Shown here piece after piece: positions 46,935-60,133 of a stretch of 64,000 bases of DNA; position 1 is the stretch's first letter; the number at the start of each line of letters is the position of its first letter. The stretch is from assembly GCA_036874045.1 (NCBI GenBank), contig CM072344.1, forward strand, positions 14,914,501 to 14,978,500. Reading direction: 5' to 3'. The DNA comes from Cymodocea nodosa. Lineage: Eukaryota > Streptophyta > Magnoliopsida > Alismatales > Cymodoceaceae. Below the pieces are notes generated by a model that was given only the letters and a program-made list of their open reading frames with translations, was not told the origin of the DNA and made no database searches. The position numbers and the translations under genes were made by a program.

Positions 46935-47610
46935 AAGACTAGTACATAGAAATTTAAGCTCATAAAGTAGTGTCACATTCAAATCATGCTCACAAAGGAA
47001 GCAACTAAATTTGAAACACACTCACGAAAGGAGTGGTTTGATTTTGGAACACACTCATGGAAGGAGCAGCTGTAGTATTTAAACACACTTACAAAGGGAA
47101 TAATTTCGATTGTAACCAAGGTCACACAGAGAGCAAGGACATGCACTTATGAAGGGAGCTGCTCAATTTTGAAACACACTCATAGAGGGAGTAACTTCAA
47201 TATTGAAACACGCTCACAAAAGGAATGGTTTCACTTGTAACCACACTCAGAAAGGAAGCGAGGGCATGTGCGTACGAAGGGAATAGTTGGATTTGAGACA
47301 TACTCACAACAGGAGCAGCTTGGTTTTAAAACATGTTCTCAAAGGGAGTGTTTTTAGTTATAACTACATTCATGAAGCAAGGGCTTGTACTCACGGAGGG
47401 ATGGAGGGAGCGATTATATTGAAAAGTACTCATAGAGAGAGCAATTGTATTGAAAAGTACTCACAAATGAACTGATTATATTGGAAAGTGTTCACGAAGG
47501 GAGCAGTTATAGTTTAGATCACACTCACGAAGAGAGTAGATTCGTAACCATGCTCATGGAGGAAGCAATTAATATTTAAAAACATACTCACGAAAGTTGC
47601 AATAGTGTCA
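46935..47610. repeat. Degenerate tandem array, about 40-base unit
   Basis: Fifteen or so diverged copies of a unit like tttgaaacacactcacgaa, then agggagcagtt. Spacing and sequence vary. No spacer or operon logic is seen; it is an old minisatellite inside repeat-derived DNA. Confidence 0.75.
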
Positions 47611-47939
47611 AAAAAAAAAAATTGTAGGAGCTTAGATGCATATATATTTCTTTTATTTTGTTCATGTCTAGGAGCCTTACATATGTCAAATGTCTTTTTG
47701 CTCACATAATGGAGCATTTCCTGTTTTAAATATATTCAAGTAAAGAGGGTTAATTTGGTATTTTGGATATATTTTCATATCTTTTATACATCTAGACCAA
47801 TATTTCAGATATTTTAAGTTTTTATCCAAGAATGATATGATATTTCTTCATATTTGAATATATGCATGTTTTTTAATATTCATATTTAAGACATTAGACA
47901 ATTTAGGCTTGTATTTAAGAACAATGCAATATTTTAGAT
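47611..47939. other. AT-rich spacer between two arrays
   Basis: No gene or defined element. Confidence 0.5.
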
Positions 47940-48470
47940 GTGTCATAGTGATTTAATATGTATAAAGGTATTTTGGTAATTTTCCATGTTTAGGGCAATT
48001 TAGTAATATAATTATTCATAAGGACATCTAGAAACTTGATGCTCATGGCGCAAATGGTAATATGGATACGCATAACAGCATTCCTAAAGGCATTATGGAA
48101 ACGTATATATGCATGAGAGGCAATTTAGTCATTTGGACATGCATGAAGGGCAATTTGGTAATATAAGCATGCTTCAAGGCACTTTGGTAACTCAAACATG
48201 CTTAAAGGCTATTTTGATTATTTTAACGTGTAGGGGTACCTTGGTAATTTGAGCATTTATAAGGTCATTTTAGTAATTTGGTCATGCAAGGGTGATTTGG
48301 TTATTTGGACATGTGAGGGTAATTTGGTCATTTGGCACATGTGTAAGGATATGTTGATAATCTAGCTGTGTAAAGAGATTTTGGTGACTAATTGTGCATA
48401 ATGGTATTTTAGTATTTTGGCTACAGAAGATGGTATTTTGGTAATTTGTCTATAAGTGTAAACATTTTTT
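47940..48470. repeat. Degenerate tandem array, about 30-base unit
   Basis: Many diverged copies of a unit like gggcaatttggtaatttgg followed by acatgcatga. Arrays of this style are common in non-coding parts of large plant gypsy elements. Confidence 0.75.
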
Positions 48471-49734
48471 CTTTAATAGGATGACATTTTATAGATTTTT
48501 TTTTCATGTCAAAAAATACTTTAAGCTCATATCTAAATGTATTGTAACATTTCGTTTATTTTTAGATATCAATATATATTTTCATATACAAATCTTTCAA
48601 AACACTTGGAGCATTTTATATCTCATATCCAAATAATACTTGAACATTTACGTAGTAAAATATCTTCAAACTATATCATGTATATTCATTCACATCCAAA
48701 TATTTGGTTAAAAATATTTGCACAATAACATATATTTATAACTTTATAAAAAATGCATGCAACAAATATGTGCTTCGTCAAATGTCCAATTTTACACATA
48801 TAATTACGTTGTCATGTGCTTTTTATCGAAGTGATTTTTTTTTTTTTAATACTTGGATAACAAATTATTTGCAAATATTCTGCTCTAAAGCATACATGTG
48901 CTTGTCAATTGATGCATTCTTTTTTTTTAACCTTACGTAGGCGAATGGCATCTTTTATCGAACTTATGTGCCAATATATATGTACAGATGTACATGTGCC
49001 ACAAACTTATGCTCTAATACCATATTAAATTCACTCTTTAAGAGTCAATTAAACATTTGGAATGAGAGTTTACCTTATTATTTAATGTAGGACTATCATC
49101 TAACGTGTTAAATCAACGAACATGCTGACTTATCTCCAATGGTAAGCAAAATAGGCATGAATGAGATGCAAACATGGGGTTTTTATGAAATAAGAAATCT
49201 ACGATTCAAACAAGTCCAAAAACATGCAAAAATAGCATCAAATTACTATGACATTCAATGTGCACAAATAAAAAGACTACGAAAAATCTATTGTCTGGCT
49301 ATTGTTGTACACCTATTATGGGAGCATCAAGCCCGAGTTTCCATTACTATTCCTAAACTATGGAAATAAGAAGAATAGGAGGGTAAACAATGTATCTAAA
49401 CTGAAATAATAACACAAGTATTTTTGGCAAGAAGTAGTTGGTAGACAGTAACAACACAAGCTTTTCCAATGAGAGGTAGCTTATGGATGATAAAGCTTTC
49501 TAGTGAGGGATGACCAATGGTAATGTAAGATTCTCTAATGGAAGATGAACAATGAATAGGGTGTGGCAAAAGGTGATGCAAGCCTTTCGACAAGGCAGAA
49601 AGGTAGTGCAGGAGGGTGAGTGATGAAGTAGCAAGCAAAGGCAATGAGAGTGAGTGAAGGAGAATGGTTGTATACACTTTTAGAGAATATAGAGTCAGGT
49701 CGATTACAACATCTTCAATTTTGGACAATCTAAG
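48471..49734. other. AT-rich spacer, no gene
   Basis: Short frames only, none recognisable. It ends where similarity to the 58.7-kb region begins (aatctaagttgctaac). Confidence 0.5.
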
Positions 49735-49823
49735 TTGCTAACAATTAGTGAATTCACTTCTAACATATTAGTGTTAAGTAAACATGATTACAGCCATATG
49801 TCAACTTTATTAATAATAACATT

Positions 49824-52251
49824 TGTAGACACCTCATTTTTGCGTGCCCCTTTATACCATTTGGGTTTGTAAGCCCCACATTACGAGTCAACCTCGTGCA
49901 CCTCACAACATGCCCTTTTACTGCATTTTTCTAGTATTTGGGTCCATCTTAATCAGACCCCCAAATATGCCCTTTTTCACCACATTGTCGTGTGGACGTC
50001 ACGTCAACGAATTCAACTCATGGAATGTCCTAACACACTAATCTTATCTATTTTGTAAAAGTAAGCAAACTCCACCACCTCAACCTTGCCACGTTAGTAT
50101 CTTAGTCAATGCAATCAAAGTCAATAGTCAACGATCAACATGCCACGTCACCGATCTACCATTTTCCCCAATCAATATGTTGGTCACTAGCCTACTGGAC
50201 ACCCTACTATCTATTGATCCGCTGCTCATCAACCATCGCAATTTTGCAATCACCAACCTACCAGACACCCTGCCGCCTACTGATCTACCACTCATCAACC
50301 TTCGTGACTTCACAATCAAAGGTTAATGCAAGTCGACAGGTCAATGAGCTACCACATCTTCTTCTTCACATATACTCGACCACAACTCGACCTTCCGCCT
50401 TCGTTAACGTCGACGAGTCTTCTCCAATTCCTACACACTCTGCCTAGTTGAAAGTCGTAGCTTCTTAGCTTTTGATGTGATGCCTCAACTTCCAACACAT
50501 TGTTTCATCTCTTAAATGCTCCCCTTTGCCTTCTATGTCGACTCCTTGGCTTCCCATGCAAACTAACACCACATCTAAATGTCTCTTCAGTTTCTAGTGC
50601 CAACTCCTCACAAAACAATGCAACCATCATCGCACATCTCAGGCAAAAAACCAGCACGCCATTTCAACTTCCATGCCACTCAACCGTTTAGCTCCCCATT
50701 TCTATCAATGCCCCTTCGTCCAAGCTTATAAGAGGGGGGTCTCCACCACTTCGGCAAGGGCATCTCAATTGAGTCTAGATCAAATAGAACATTTGAGATC
50801 CGAGAGTAGCTCATCTCCTCTCGTTAAGCTCCACCTGCATCTGCTAGATGCTACCTTTACAGTCGAGCACTACCACCATCTCCTACCACTCATAGTCGTA
50901 GCTTCTTCATAGAAATTTGTTTGTCATTTCACCAAACGACATATCGTTTGCTCATTTCCAGGCTCTGCACAAAGTCGTCAAGATGCACTACTGTCATCAC
51001 TAACACCAGTCTACCGTCTCATCAATCGATATGCCGGTCATTAATCTATCACTTTCCTTAATTGCTCTATTGTTCATTGTCCAACTGCTTGTCGATCACT
51101 GGTCGACATATTGATTTGTCATCTGCGTTGTCGAGCACTACCACTGTCATTAGACTTCACCATCACTACCACTGTACTATCAATTTGATATTGTAGAAGT
51201 GCATCAAGCCATCTTTCACAACTCTCTCAATCTTACAGAAGTACATCAAGCTGTTCATTTGCAACCACTCAATCTTGCAGAAGTGCATTGAGTCGTCCTT
51301 TTCAACATGTCCGATCTTAAAGAAATGTATCGGGCATTATATATTTCAACCATCACAATCCCAACCACTAACGAGCTATCACTCAATCTAGTACGTACAC
51401 TCAGCACCTCATCTATTATATACATCAGGGTGTGGTGGAACCTATGGCTCCATCCCACCCCCACCTATCTTAGGTTGCCACTTAGCACCTAATGATACAT
51501 ACACACCATCGATAGGCCAACCGACCTCTAGTTGTATAGTTAAGTATTCTGCACTCCACTAACATCCTTTGAGTAGTCAAATCTTATGACTTAGACTTCA
51601 GAACCTATCGATAAGACCTTTCTTTAATTCATTTCCTACTTGTCAGTCAACTATTACACTTGGGTTGTTTTAATGGGCCACCCTAGGAAGACAACTCTTC
51701 TTGAGCTTACTTAGGCCTATAGACCTACCATGTTTCCTTTTTCACATTATATTGTTTGTACTTCTCTGTTAATGAATATCTTAGGACTAGACTAATTAAA
51801 TTAGGCCCATATAAGGTTCATTCTTACTTACACATAAATGTGGAATGTTGCACGACTACTCTCTTAAGTTCTTAATTCTATTCCTCTTACATGAATCTAA
51901 AGGTCTATTTTTTCATCTTTTCTTCAAGTTGTCTTACATAGGTACTTACATGCATCACCTTTTGTACACCTATCATGTATGCATCACCTTTCCTACACCT
52001 ATCATTTAGTTAAACTACCAAGAGGTCAAGAAATTAGACATGTTGGGAGGTGCTTAATACCTTCACCTCACATATGTCAAACACTTATCTAATATCTCTC
52101 TTGTTTCATGAACTCTTACCTTATATACCCCACCTTAAGCATATAGTCATACAGGTTTTCCTAGTTTAACCTACAATTAAACTATGTAACGACTTCATCC
52201 TCCCACACATCCCAATGTGCTAAAAAGCACCTCCTACGGGACTACGTCACA
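49824..52251. mobile_element. Solo LTR, Ty3/gypsy Tat/Ogre-like, 2,428 bp
   Basis: Begins TGTAGACACCTC and ends GTCACA, flanked on both sides by the 5-base duplication acatt (49,819-49,823 and 52,252-52,256). The paralogous site near 58,836-58,848 in unit B has a single acatt and no insert. The near-terminal phrase ggaggtgcttaataccttc (about 52,043) is typical of Tat/Ogre LTR ends. No coding sequence. It is a single LTR left by recombination between two. Age: after the GRP3/GRP4 duplication. Confidence 0.88.
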
Positions 52252-52449
52252 ACATTATACCACTTTGTAACATCTTTTTTGTACATAAGAATATGGAAAG
52301 ATGAAAGATTACATTTATATATATATTATTTTTAGAAGATTATACTTGTATGCTTTTATCTAAAATAAAAATAAAAAAAAACATTGATTTACATATGTTA
52401 AATTTCATCCATTTTAAATAGATTTACATGTTAAATTTTGACGGACCAT

Positions 52450-52785
52450 CACTATAACTTAAAAACTGTCACAAAAGGCTTTCCTAGGTCAATTGCAATA
52501 GATAGATAGTATCATGGTAGGCTATTGAAAACGATTTTTTATAGCTATCACAATAAATGGCATATTGTCGTCACCTATTGTGACGGATCCATTACAAGCA
52601 CTCTATTATGATGAATGTTGATCTGTCACAATAAACTATGATTTTGTCATTATATAATGATTAATAGTAATCGATTTGGAGATGTTGTTTGTCACTATTT
52701 ATTTATTGTGACGGATATTTGTTCATCACAATAGGTTCAATGTTTGTCACTATATATGCTATTGTGACGGATGTATCCATGATAA
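52450..52785. mobile_element. CACTA-like transposon piece with subterminal repeats
   Basis: attgtgacggat occurs at 52,577, 52,705 and 52,761, with inverted partners (gtcacaat, gtcacta) between, a pattern typical of CACTA subterminal regions. A cactataac sequence near 52,450 could be one end. Unit B has unrelated DNA at the matching place. No transposase. Confidence 0.55.
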
Positions 52786-53309
52786 AAGGAGATGGTTAAG
52801 ACAAGTAAATGGATTACATGTATGTAAAAAAATCTATTAGAAGCTTGTAGAGGAGTGAAAGTTTTCATGGTAATATTCAATCTCTATCAATGGATTAATT
52901 AGTTGACATTGTAATATATAATAATATCTACTTATATGAATGAATTAGTGATCAGATGATGAAGCCATGGAAATTTTGCTTTCAATGGTCGAAACATGGT
53001 TACCGTGACCAAGCAAACAACATGGAAATGTGTATGCCCAAAACATGCAAATTAAGCATCCAAAATCATAAGGCAGATTATAATTGTGAGCCCTCTTTCT
53101 AAGAAAATTAAAGTTCTTGCTCGCAAACTAATCGAGCAAGGTTGGTTTTATTACATTACGTGATAAGCTAGCCTTCTACGTACTACTAAAACTAATCAAG
53201 ACTGAACACAAAACAACGTACACCTACAGATATAAATGGATAGAAAGCAGTTGCATGCAAGTTATTGTCAAGTGTATGCATGCACGGTGTTGTTCACACC
53301 ATTTAATCA

Positions 53310-53531
53310 TCACCAACGGCCTGAAAATACTCTGTAGAATGGGTAACCTCCTCCCATTGTCATGGCACCTCCATAGCTGGAGCCATATCCAGAACCGATT
53401 CCAAAAAGACCACCACCACTTCTAGCACTGACGCTGCTATACATCCCCTGGAGCTCCCTAGATGCAAAGGCCATGCTCACGCAGAGCATGACTATAACTG
53501 CAACTATGGCAAACTTAGGGCTACCGGCCAT
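53310..53531 (-). CDS. Small secreted glycine-rich protein, diverged (GRP3)
   Basis: 73 residues. The signal peptide (MAGSPKFAIVAVIVMLCVSM..) and RELQGMYSSV segment are kept, but the glycine run and the GSGYGS repeats are shortened, and the tail reads YPFYRVFSGRW instead of YPYYGGY, which suggests a shifted 3' end. TATA box at 53,636-53,629, 105 bases before the ATG. It is still an open frame; whether it is functional is unclear. It lies in segmental unit A, paired with GRP4. Confidence 0.75.
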   Translation of the reverse strand: MAGSPKFAIVAVIVMLCVSMAFASRELQGMYSSVSARSGGGLFGIGSGYGSSYGGAMTMGGGYPFYRVFSGRW

Positions 53532-53628
53532 TCCTGTTTAATCAATTAAGGAGACCAACTACAACAGACACGATAACTTGCTATCTGGCGGTGCACTTGT
53601 GTGAGATTGTGAGCAGCCCATGAAGGGG

Positions 53629-53636
53629 TATTTATA
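53629..53636 (-). promoter_or_regulatory. TATA box of GRP3
   Basis: tataaata on the - strand, in the context shared by all four GRP genes. Confidence 0.75.
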
Positions 53637-54381
53637 GGACTTTGATTCATTTATACATAGATATCTCTCTACTTCATGTTACGTTGATAAATTCAAACCC
53701 TTACATCACAAATATCTTCCTGCATGGATCCCAATAAATCTAGCTCAGTAGATCTAGTTAAGTAATAAGTGAATGGGCGTGCGTGCATGTGAGGTTTTTG
53801 ACTTTGTAAAATGAACCACAGAGAAAACTCAAGAATATCTTTCGATCAACTGTATTCTTCACTATTTATTACATTATTGCACCTAAGTGCGCACATGATG
53901 ATACGTATTAATTCTGAGTCTGGAGACTTCCATGGAGTCTGTGAAATGTTGTAATCAGGATCAGCCCATTACTTAGTATTAATTAGTAGATCTGTTTTCG
54001 TATCAGAACATGCCTTTTTTTTGTGTGACTGATGTAGCCTTGAACTTGATGTACTACATTATTTCCATCCTTTGTTGGATCACGCTTGTTCTTACTCGTA
54101 GCGCTTAAATCGAGAGGAAGACTTCTCAAATTGTATATCTTATTTATGCAAACAATACTAATTATGTATTTCTTCTTGTATTTTTAAAAAGAATACACTT
54201 TCGCTGTTGGCACCCATAATAATTTGTATGTCTTCTCTCTCTCTCACCCTCTCAATTGGTCACCATCGTATTTGCCATCATTCACAGAGCTCTTATGCTC
54301 CATCTCTCTCGCCGCCACCACACCAAACATCTTCTTCTACCTTAGATTCATCTTCAAAAGTGGCTTCCTCTAAGGCGTAAC

Positions 54382-56360
54382 CTCGAAGCATATATATCTT
54401 CAAGTATTTTAGACAATTCATCATGAGCATTATCACATAAGCATTTATATCTCTAAGTATTTTAGACAAATCATCATGTACATTATCACCTCATTCACTA
54501 TTATTGTCATGACTATGATATGCTGTATTAAGTATTAGTTAAGATGTAACTTCTCTGTAATATATTCAATTTATATAATTTTAAAGAATGTCATTCTATA
54601 ATAAGTATTCTTCAACTACTTTAATTTCATCCTTATGTTCCTTGAATGACAAGAGAACTCCATAAACTATTAGTTCTTGCAATATATTCAACTTATTAGT
54701 TCCTATGTATTTTTATATATGCCATGCCAATTGAACTATTCTTATAATACAATAAAAAGAAAACACAATATTGTAATTGACTTGGACAAGTGTTTTTTCA
54801 AATTGACTTCTAACTTCCCCCAATTTAGGCTTGGAATGTTCAAGCCTGAAAGACCAACAATGTATAACATGGTTTAGTGTTTCCTTTTACAAAATCAATC
54901 TTTAACAGAAAAGGTCTTAATTTCAAATCTAAATATATGGGAAAAAGTGATATAACCTAAGAACCAGAATTGGAGTAGTAGAAATAGTTTGAAGATCTAG
55001 CTAAAGATCTCACTTGACACAACCATGAAATTGTTAATCAAACACTATATGATACAAATAGTTTTAAAACAAGTGGAGTGTTTTTTGATAGATCTCTCCA
55101 TCACTAATATTAAAACATCATTACAAATGATAAAAAAACTACTGAAATAGGTTACGCAGAGGTCAAGCAATCGATAGTGGTCAAGCAAGGTCTTCTAGTC
55201 GATGGAGGTTGCGCAAGGTCAACCAAGGTTAAGCAAGGTCGGTCGAGGTCAAGTAAGGTCAATCAAGGACATTTAAGGTTAGAGTAGTCAATAGAGGTCA
55301 AGCAAGTTCAGACAAGGTTGACTGAGATTGCGCAAGCTTTCCTTTCCAAAGTTTGTAGAGGTACATGAAGGTCAAGCTAGGTTCAATAGTTGATAATCCA
55401 ACAAAGCCAAGGGCAAGGTCAAGGCGGGCTTCAAGCGAAGGTCAAGCAAAAAAGGTTGTGTTTTTCTTGGATTTCAAAGTGAGGGCCCTCTAAAATCCTA
55501 GAAAATCTTTTCTTTTATACTTAGGAAAGTTTTTTAACTTTCCTAAATTTTCAAGTTTGCACAAATAGGTATAATTTTTTCTTGACATTCATTTCTTTTC
55601 TTTCTAAGAAATCTTGGTAAGCACAAACCCTCCTTTAATATACAAAATTGGAAAAAAAAAATTGTTGTATATCATTACTTGCATACATATGCTTAATTAT
55701 CACTATCATCATTTTCCATGACAAATATTAATTTATTTTAAAATTCATATCTGTAAGATATTCAAATCAAATTCAGATATATTTCATATTTTCCAATTAA
55801 ATTTGATATCTAATATCAAATTATACCCATCAAATTATTTTTGTTTACCCATCTAATTGGATATCTGATATCCCAACAAACTCTACTTTAATTATTTTCT
55901 TTATAAATTTCTTTGTTTTATCGTTATAATTATAGTTATTTTTTTTATATAAAATAATCATATTCAAATTCGAGTGTCTTGGTGCAGATTTTCAAGTTAA
56001 GTTTTTTACAGATAAAAGATAGCATATCACAATCAAATAGTCATATTCAAATCTAGATTTTTGGATTTGGATCTCCAAATTCAGATATTTTGTTTGAATT
56101 TGACTGAGATTTGATATTATTTGAATTTGGATCTTGGATTCAAGCATATGGATTGAGTTTTCAATCTACATGATATTGACCACTCATAACAAATTAATTA
56201 AGCCCGGCCAATGGAAAAAAAATAATGATAGAAAGGTGATGGGCGCAAGAAAACAAAATAGGCACTTTAATGATAGAATGTTTATACTATTGCTAACATT
56301 AGAAGGCTCCTCAATCATACCCTTATGATGGCATTGAGTGTCAGTAAAGGTAAAGTGCAC
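54382..56360. other. About 2 kb of DNA in unit A with no counterpart in unit B
   Basis: Unit B runs straight from ttcctcacaaggc to agagcggtgcacacac (about 61,300-61,325), while unit A is interrupted here. The block holds a repeated phrase of about 60 bases with agtattttagacaa (54,400-54,500), an array of ggtcaagcaaggtc-like motifs (55,160-55,450), and AT-rich DNA with gatatc-type motifs. It is likely a transposon insertion; I could not define its ends or family. Confidence 0.6.
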
Positions 56361-56939
56361 AACGAGCAAAGCAGTGCACACACATGGTGAAGGGGTTAAG
56401 ATTTAATCTCAACCCTTCATCAATGGTGTCTACAACATTTACATTTTAAAATTTTAAAAGATTTCTTAATTTGACAATGATCTATGGGTTATTTTCCTAT
56501 CATGTGATGATGCTCGAAGAATTTATGTTTTATTTATTTCTGTATAAAATTGAATTCGTTTGGTTTACGTAACTATTTATATATATTGTGAAAATATTAT
56601 TGATATAAAAAAATTTTAAAGTTAAAAACAAAAAAAAATTAAATTTTGACATCACCAACAAAATCTTCGTGAACATGCCATCAAGGGATTTTTTTTTTCT
56701 ATAAGCTTATTTGTGTACTTAAAAAGTGATAAAAAGGAAAATAAAAAATACGACAGAATTCATGAGAAATAAAAAAATAAATTAAGATAACTTTTTTCCT
56801 TCACTTTTGTGACATTTGTCTATTTCAAAATTTGAAAGAATTTGAAATCAAGATACTATTTTTTAGACCAATTTATTAAATTATTTCGAAAATCCATATA
56901 TTATTTATAAAAAGATATATCAATTTTTATACATAACAT

Positions 56940-58370
56940 TAAGTGCTTAATCTGTTAAGTTTGGACCAGTTAATGGAATTTGGATATGATATGCAATGTA
57001 AGGATAATTTTCTTACTATTCTTGACAAGGAAGGCACACCCATTCTAAGGGCTCAATTGACAACGAATCGTGTGTTCCAAGTGAACATCTCTCATGATGT
57101 TTACACTTGTCTTAATACCATGATGAATGATGAATCTTGGTTATGGCATCTTCACTTTAGTCACACCAAAGTTTGAAGCAACTTTCTCAACAAAATATGG
57201 TTGGATTACCAGTGATACACTATCCAAAGCAACTATGTGAAGCTTGCACTCTTGGACAGCAAACTCGACATCCTTTTGTAGTCGTAATCAACATACATCA
57301 CAACCATTAGCGATTGTGCATTTATATGTGTGTGGACTGATGAGTGTTGCATCAAATGATAACAATAAGTGCTTTCTCACTTTCATTGATGATCTTACAA
57401 GGAAAACGTGGGTCTACTTTCTTCAATAAAAATCTGAAGTTTTCAAATTGTTTAAGGCCCTCAAAGCATTTGTAAAGAAGTGGTCATTTTATTAATGTTC
57501 TTTGAAGTGATGATGACAGTGAATATACATCTAATGAGTTCAAGCAATTTGTGAGGAACATGGCATCAAATATGAGATCACATTTCCATATACCCCTCAA
57601 TACAATGGCATTGAGTGAAAGAATAGGTCCATAATGGACATGACTCAAAGCATGTTAAAGGCCAAGGTATGCTAAATTATTTTTAGGTAGAAGTTGTATC
57701 ATGTTTAATTTATTTGTTAAATAGGTCACCAACAATGCATCTTAAAAATATCACACTAGTAGAAGCTTGGAGTGGCTACAAATCGAACGTCAAGCATCTC
57801 AAAGTGTTTGGTTCGATTGCTTAAATGTATGTTCCAAAACAAAAAAGAACCAAGCTTAATAATCAAGGAGAGAAAATAGTTTTAGTTGGCTACATGTGTG
57901 ATGGTTACAAGCTATTTAATCCAATCACAAAGAAGGTTATTGTAAGCCATGATGTGATGATTTGTGAAGAAGAAATATGGTGTTGGAGTGACCAAATGCA
58001 GAATGAAACAAACATACAACCTCCACACATACTTGAGATGAATATTACTCAAGAGAATGATGTTCTTACCATGGACACCACCAACACCCTATGTGATGCA
58101 ATAAATGAAGAAGCATGCACAGATGAAGAGGTATGCACGTTGGATAGACACATGCCACATGATGAAGGCCATGCAAACCACACCATAAGTAGTGTTCCAA
58201 TTGAGAATATGAGGAGCTCTCAATCAAACACTCATGTCGAGCGACCAAGACGACGACAACAACAACCAATAACCTTACGTGATTATGAGGTAACTTTAGA
58301 TGACTTAATTAATAAGGAGAAGAGGTGGGAGGACAGCGTATCAAGACAAAGGTGATAGTACCAGCTTTTT
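56940..58370 (+). mobile_element. Ty1/copia fossil: pre-integrase, integrase and linker to reverse transcriptase
   Basis: Three frames match copia pol in order. 56,943-57,176 is the pre-integrase region (WLWHLHFSHTKV). 57,244-57,429 is the start of the integrase core (FLTFIDDLTRKTWVYFL). 57,825-58,355 is the integrase C-terminal part (VLVGYMCDGYKLFNP, then VIVSHDVMICEE). The element is broken, and no LTRs or reverse transcriptase are seen. It sits at the junction between segmental units A and B. Confidence 0.82.
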
Positions 58371-58735
58371 TGGTGAGAGGGTATCAATGTAATTGTTGGA
58401 ATTTAGTAGTTGTCATACGCATTCTAAAGTTTAATCTTGCTTATAAATAAGATATCACTTATTCATATTCTATGAATATGTACAGTTAGACATAAATTGA
58501 TAGATTTGATTCATATTCTCTTACTTACTTTTATAAACATTTATATAATTACCAACTTTTAATGAGAGAAATTTGACTTATTTTAATAAATAGGTTAAAC
58601 TTATTGTACAAAGTTTCTTAGGGATTGAAGAAGAATTTCTTGTAGCATCATCATCATCATGTTATTGTTATGAGGAAATTATGCAATTTTTGAGAAGATT
58701 GAGTTGGAATGGCCTATTGCAATATCTTTCGAGTA
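58371..58735. other. Spacer after the copia fossil
   Basis: AT-rich. It may include residual copia 3' sequence, but no LTR can be delimited. It ends where unit B begins. Confidence 0.4.
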
Positions 58736-59792
58736 ATCTAAGTTGCTAACAAATTAGCGAATTCAATTCTAACATATTGGTGGTAAGTGGACATGATTAT
58801 ATTATAGCCACATATAGGTCAACTTTATTATTAGTGGTAACATTATACCACTTTTCTAGCATCTTGTTTTTGTGTACATAAGAACATGGAAAGATGAATA
58901 TATATATATATTATTAGAAGATTTTAAATGCACGTTAAAGATTTTACTTAAAATAAAACAGATCAATCACTGATCTAAATCTCTTAAATTTCATGCATTT
59001 TTGTCAAATTTTAATCATTGTTTTCAAGTGAGAAATAACATAAATATAGTACAAATAAATTGAAACTTAATTTGTACAAATAGATTATACTATAATTAAC
59101 TAATTATATAAATAGATTTAAATCTTAAATTTTGAATAATTTTAAAGATTGGGAAATTATTCTTGTTGGCACCACCAAGGACATACAAGTAATCATATAT
59201 TGTTTCTCAAAGTCGGTGATATACATATACAAAAAATAATTAAAACGGCAGGAAGCATCTGCATTTGTTCTTATCCTTTTAACAAAGTCCATAATGGAAG
59301 GAGATGGCCAGGATGAGTAAATGGATTACATATACGTAAAAAAATCTATTGTACTAAGTCTATTTAGAAACAGAAGTTTTCGAGGCCATAGTCACCTCTA
59401 TCAATGAATTAGTCGACAATATTGTAATAATAATATCTACTTATACGAATGAATTAGTGATCAGAAGATGAAGCGATCGAAATTTTGCTTTCGATGGGCT
59501 AAACGTGATTACGGTCACCAAACAAACAACCTGGAACTGTGCACGCCCAAAACATGCAAATTAAGCATCCAAATATCATAAAGCAGATAATAATTGAGAG
59601 CCCTCGATCTTTTTAAGAAAAGTTCTCGCTCGCAAACTAATCGAGCAAGGTTGGTTTTATTCAAACCACGGTACATCATAAGCCTTCTACGTTCTACTAG
59701 AACTGATCAAGACTGATATATATGGATAGAAAGCGGTTGCATGCAAGTTATTGGTAAGTGTGTGCATGCGTGGTGTTGTCCACACCATTTAA

Positions 59793-60029
59793 TCACCAAT
59801 AACCGCCGTAGTACGGGTAACCTCTCATTGACGACGTGGCACTTCCATAGCCGGAGCCATATCCAGATCCGTATCCTAACCCACCAAGGCCAAGGCCACC
59901 GCCACCACCATAACCTCTAGCGTAGATGTTGCTATACATCCCCTGGAGCTCCCTTGATGCAGTAGCCGTGCTCAGGCAGAGCACGACCACCAGAACTGCA
60001 AACAAGGCAAAGTTAAGGCTACCGGCCAT
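59793..60029 (-). CDS. Small secreted glycine-rich protein (GRP4)
   Basis: 78 residues. Signal peptide 1-25 (MAGSLNFALFAVLVVVLCLS..), then RELQGMYSNI, a Gly/Leu-rich middle, GSGYGSGYGS repeats and a RGYPYYGGYW tail. It keeps the full family layout and is nearer to GRP1 and GRP2 than GRP3 is. TATA box at 60,133-60,126. Expected in the apoplast; role unknown. Confidence 0.86.
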   Translation of the reverse strand: MAGSLNFALFAVLVVVLCLSTATASRELQGMYSNIYARGYGGGGGLGLGGLGYGSGYGSGYGSATSSMRGYPYYGGYW

Positions 60030-60125
60030 TCTTTTTTAATCAAGGAGACCGACTACAAGAGATCGCACGATAAATAGCTAGCTGGTGGTGGACTTGTGTG
60101 AGGTTGTGAGCAGGCCATGATGGGG

Positions 60126-60133
60126 TATTTATA
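60126..60133 (-). promoter_or_regulatory. TATA box of GRP4
   Basis: tataaata on the - strand, 104 bases before the start codon, in the context shared by the family. Confidence 0.78.

Larger units (their letters stand above)
49735..56930. repeat. Segmental duplication unit A (contains GRP3)
   Basis: Blocks at 49,735-49,823, 52,252-52,445, 52,785-54,380 and 56,360-56,880 match, in order and orientation, 58,736-58,840, 58,841-58,985, 59,290-61,310 and 61,311-61,805. Between the blocks, unit A has extra DNA: a solo LTR, a CACTA-like piece and a block of about 2 kb. The copies are clearly diverged, so the duplication is much older than the inverted repeat. Confidence 0.8.

Noticed and set aside
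46935-48470. Regularly spaced repeats that might suggest a CRISPR array
   Set aside because: Units are diverged, spacing is uneven and the DNA is from a plant nucleus. They are minisatellites.
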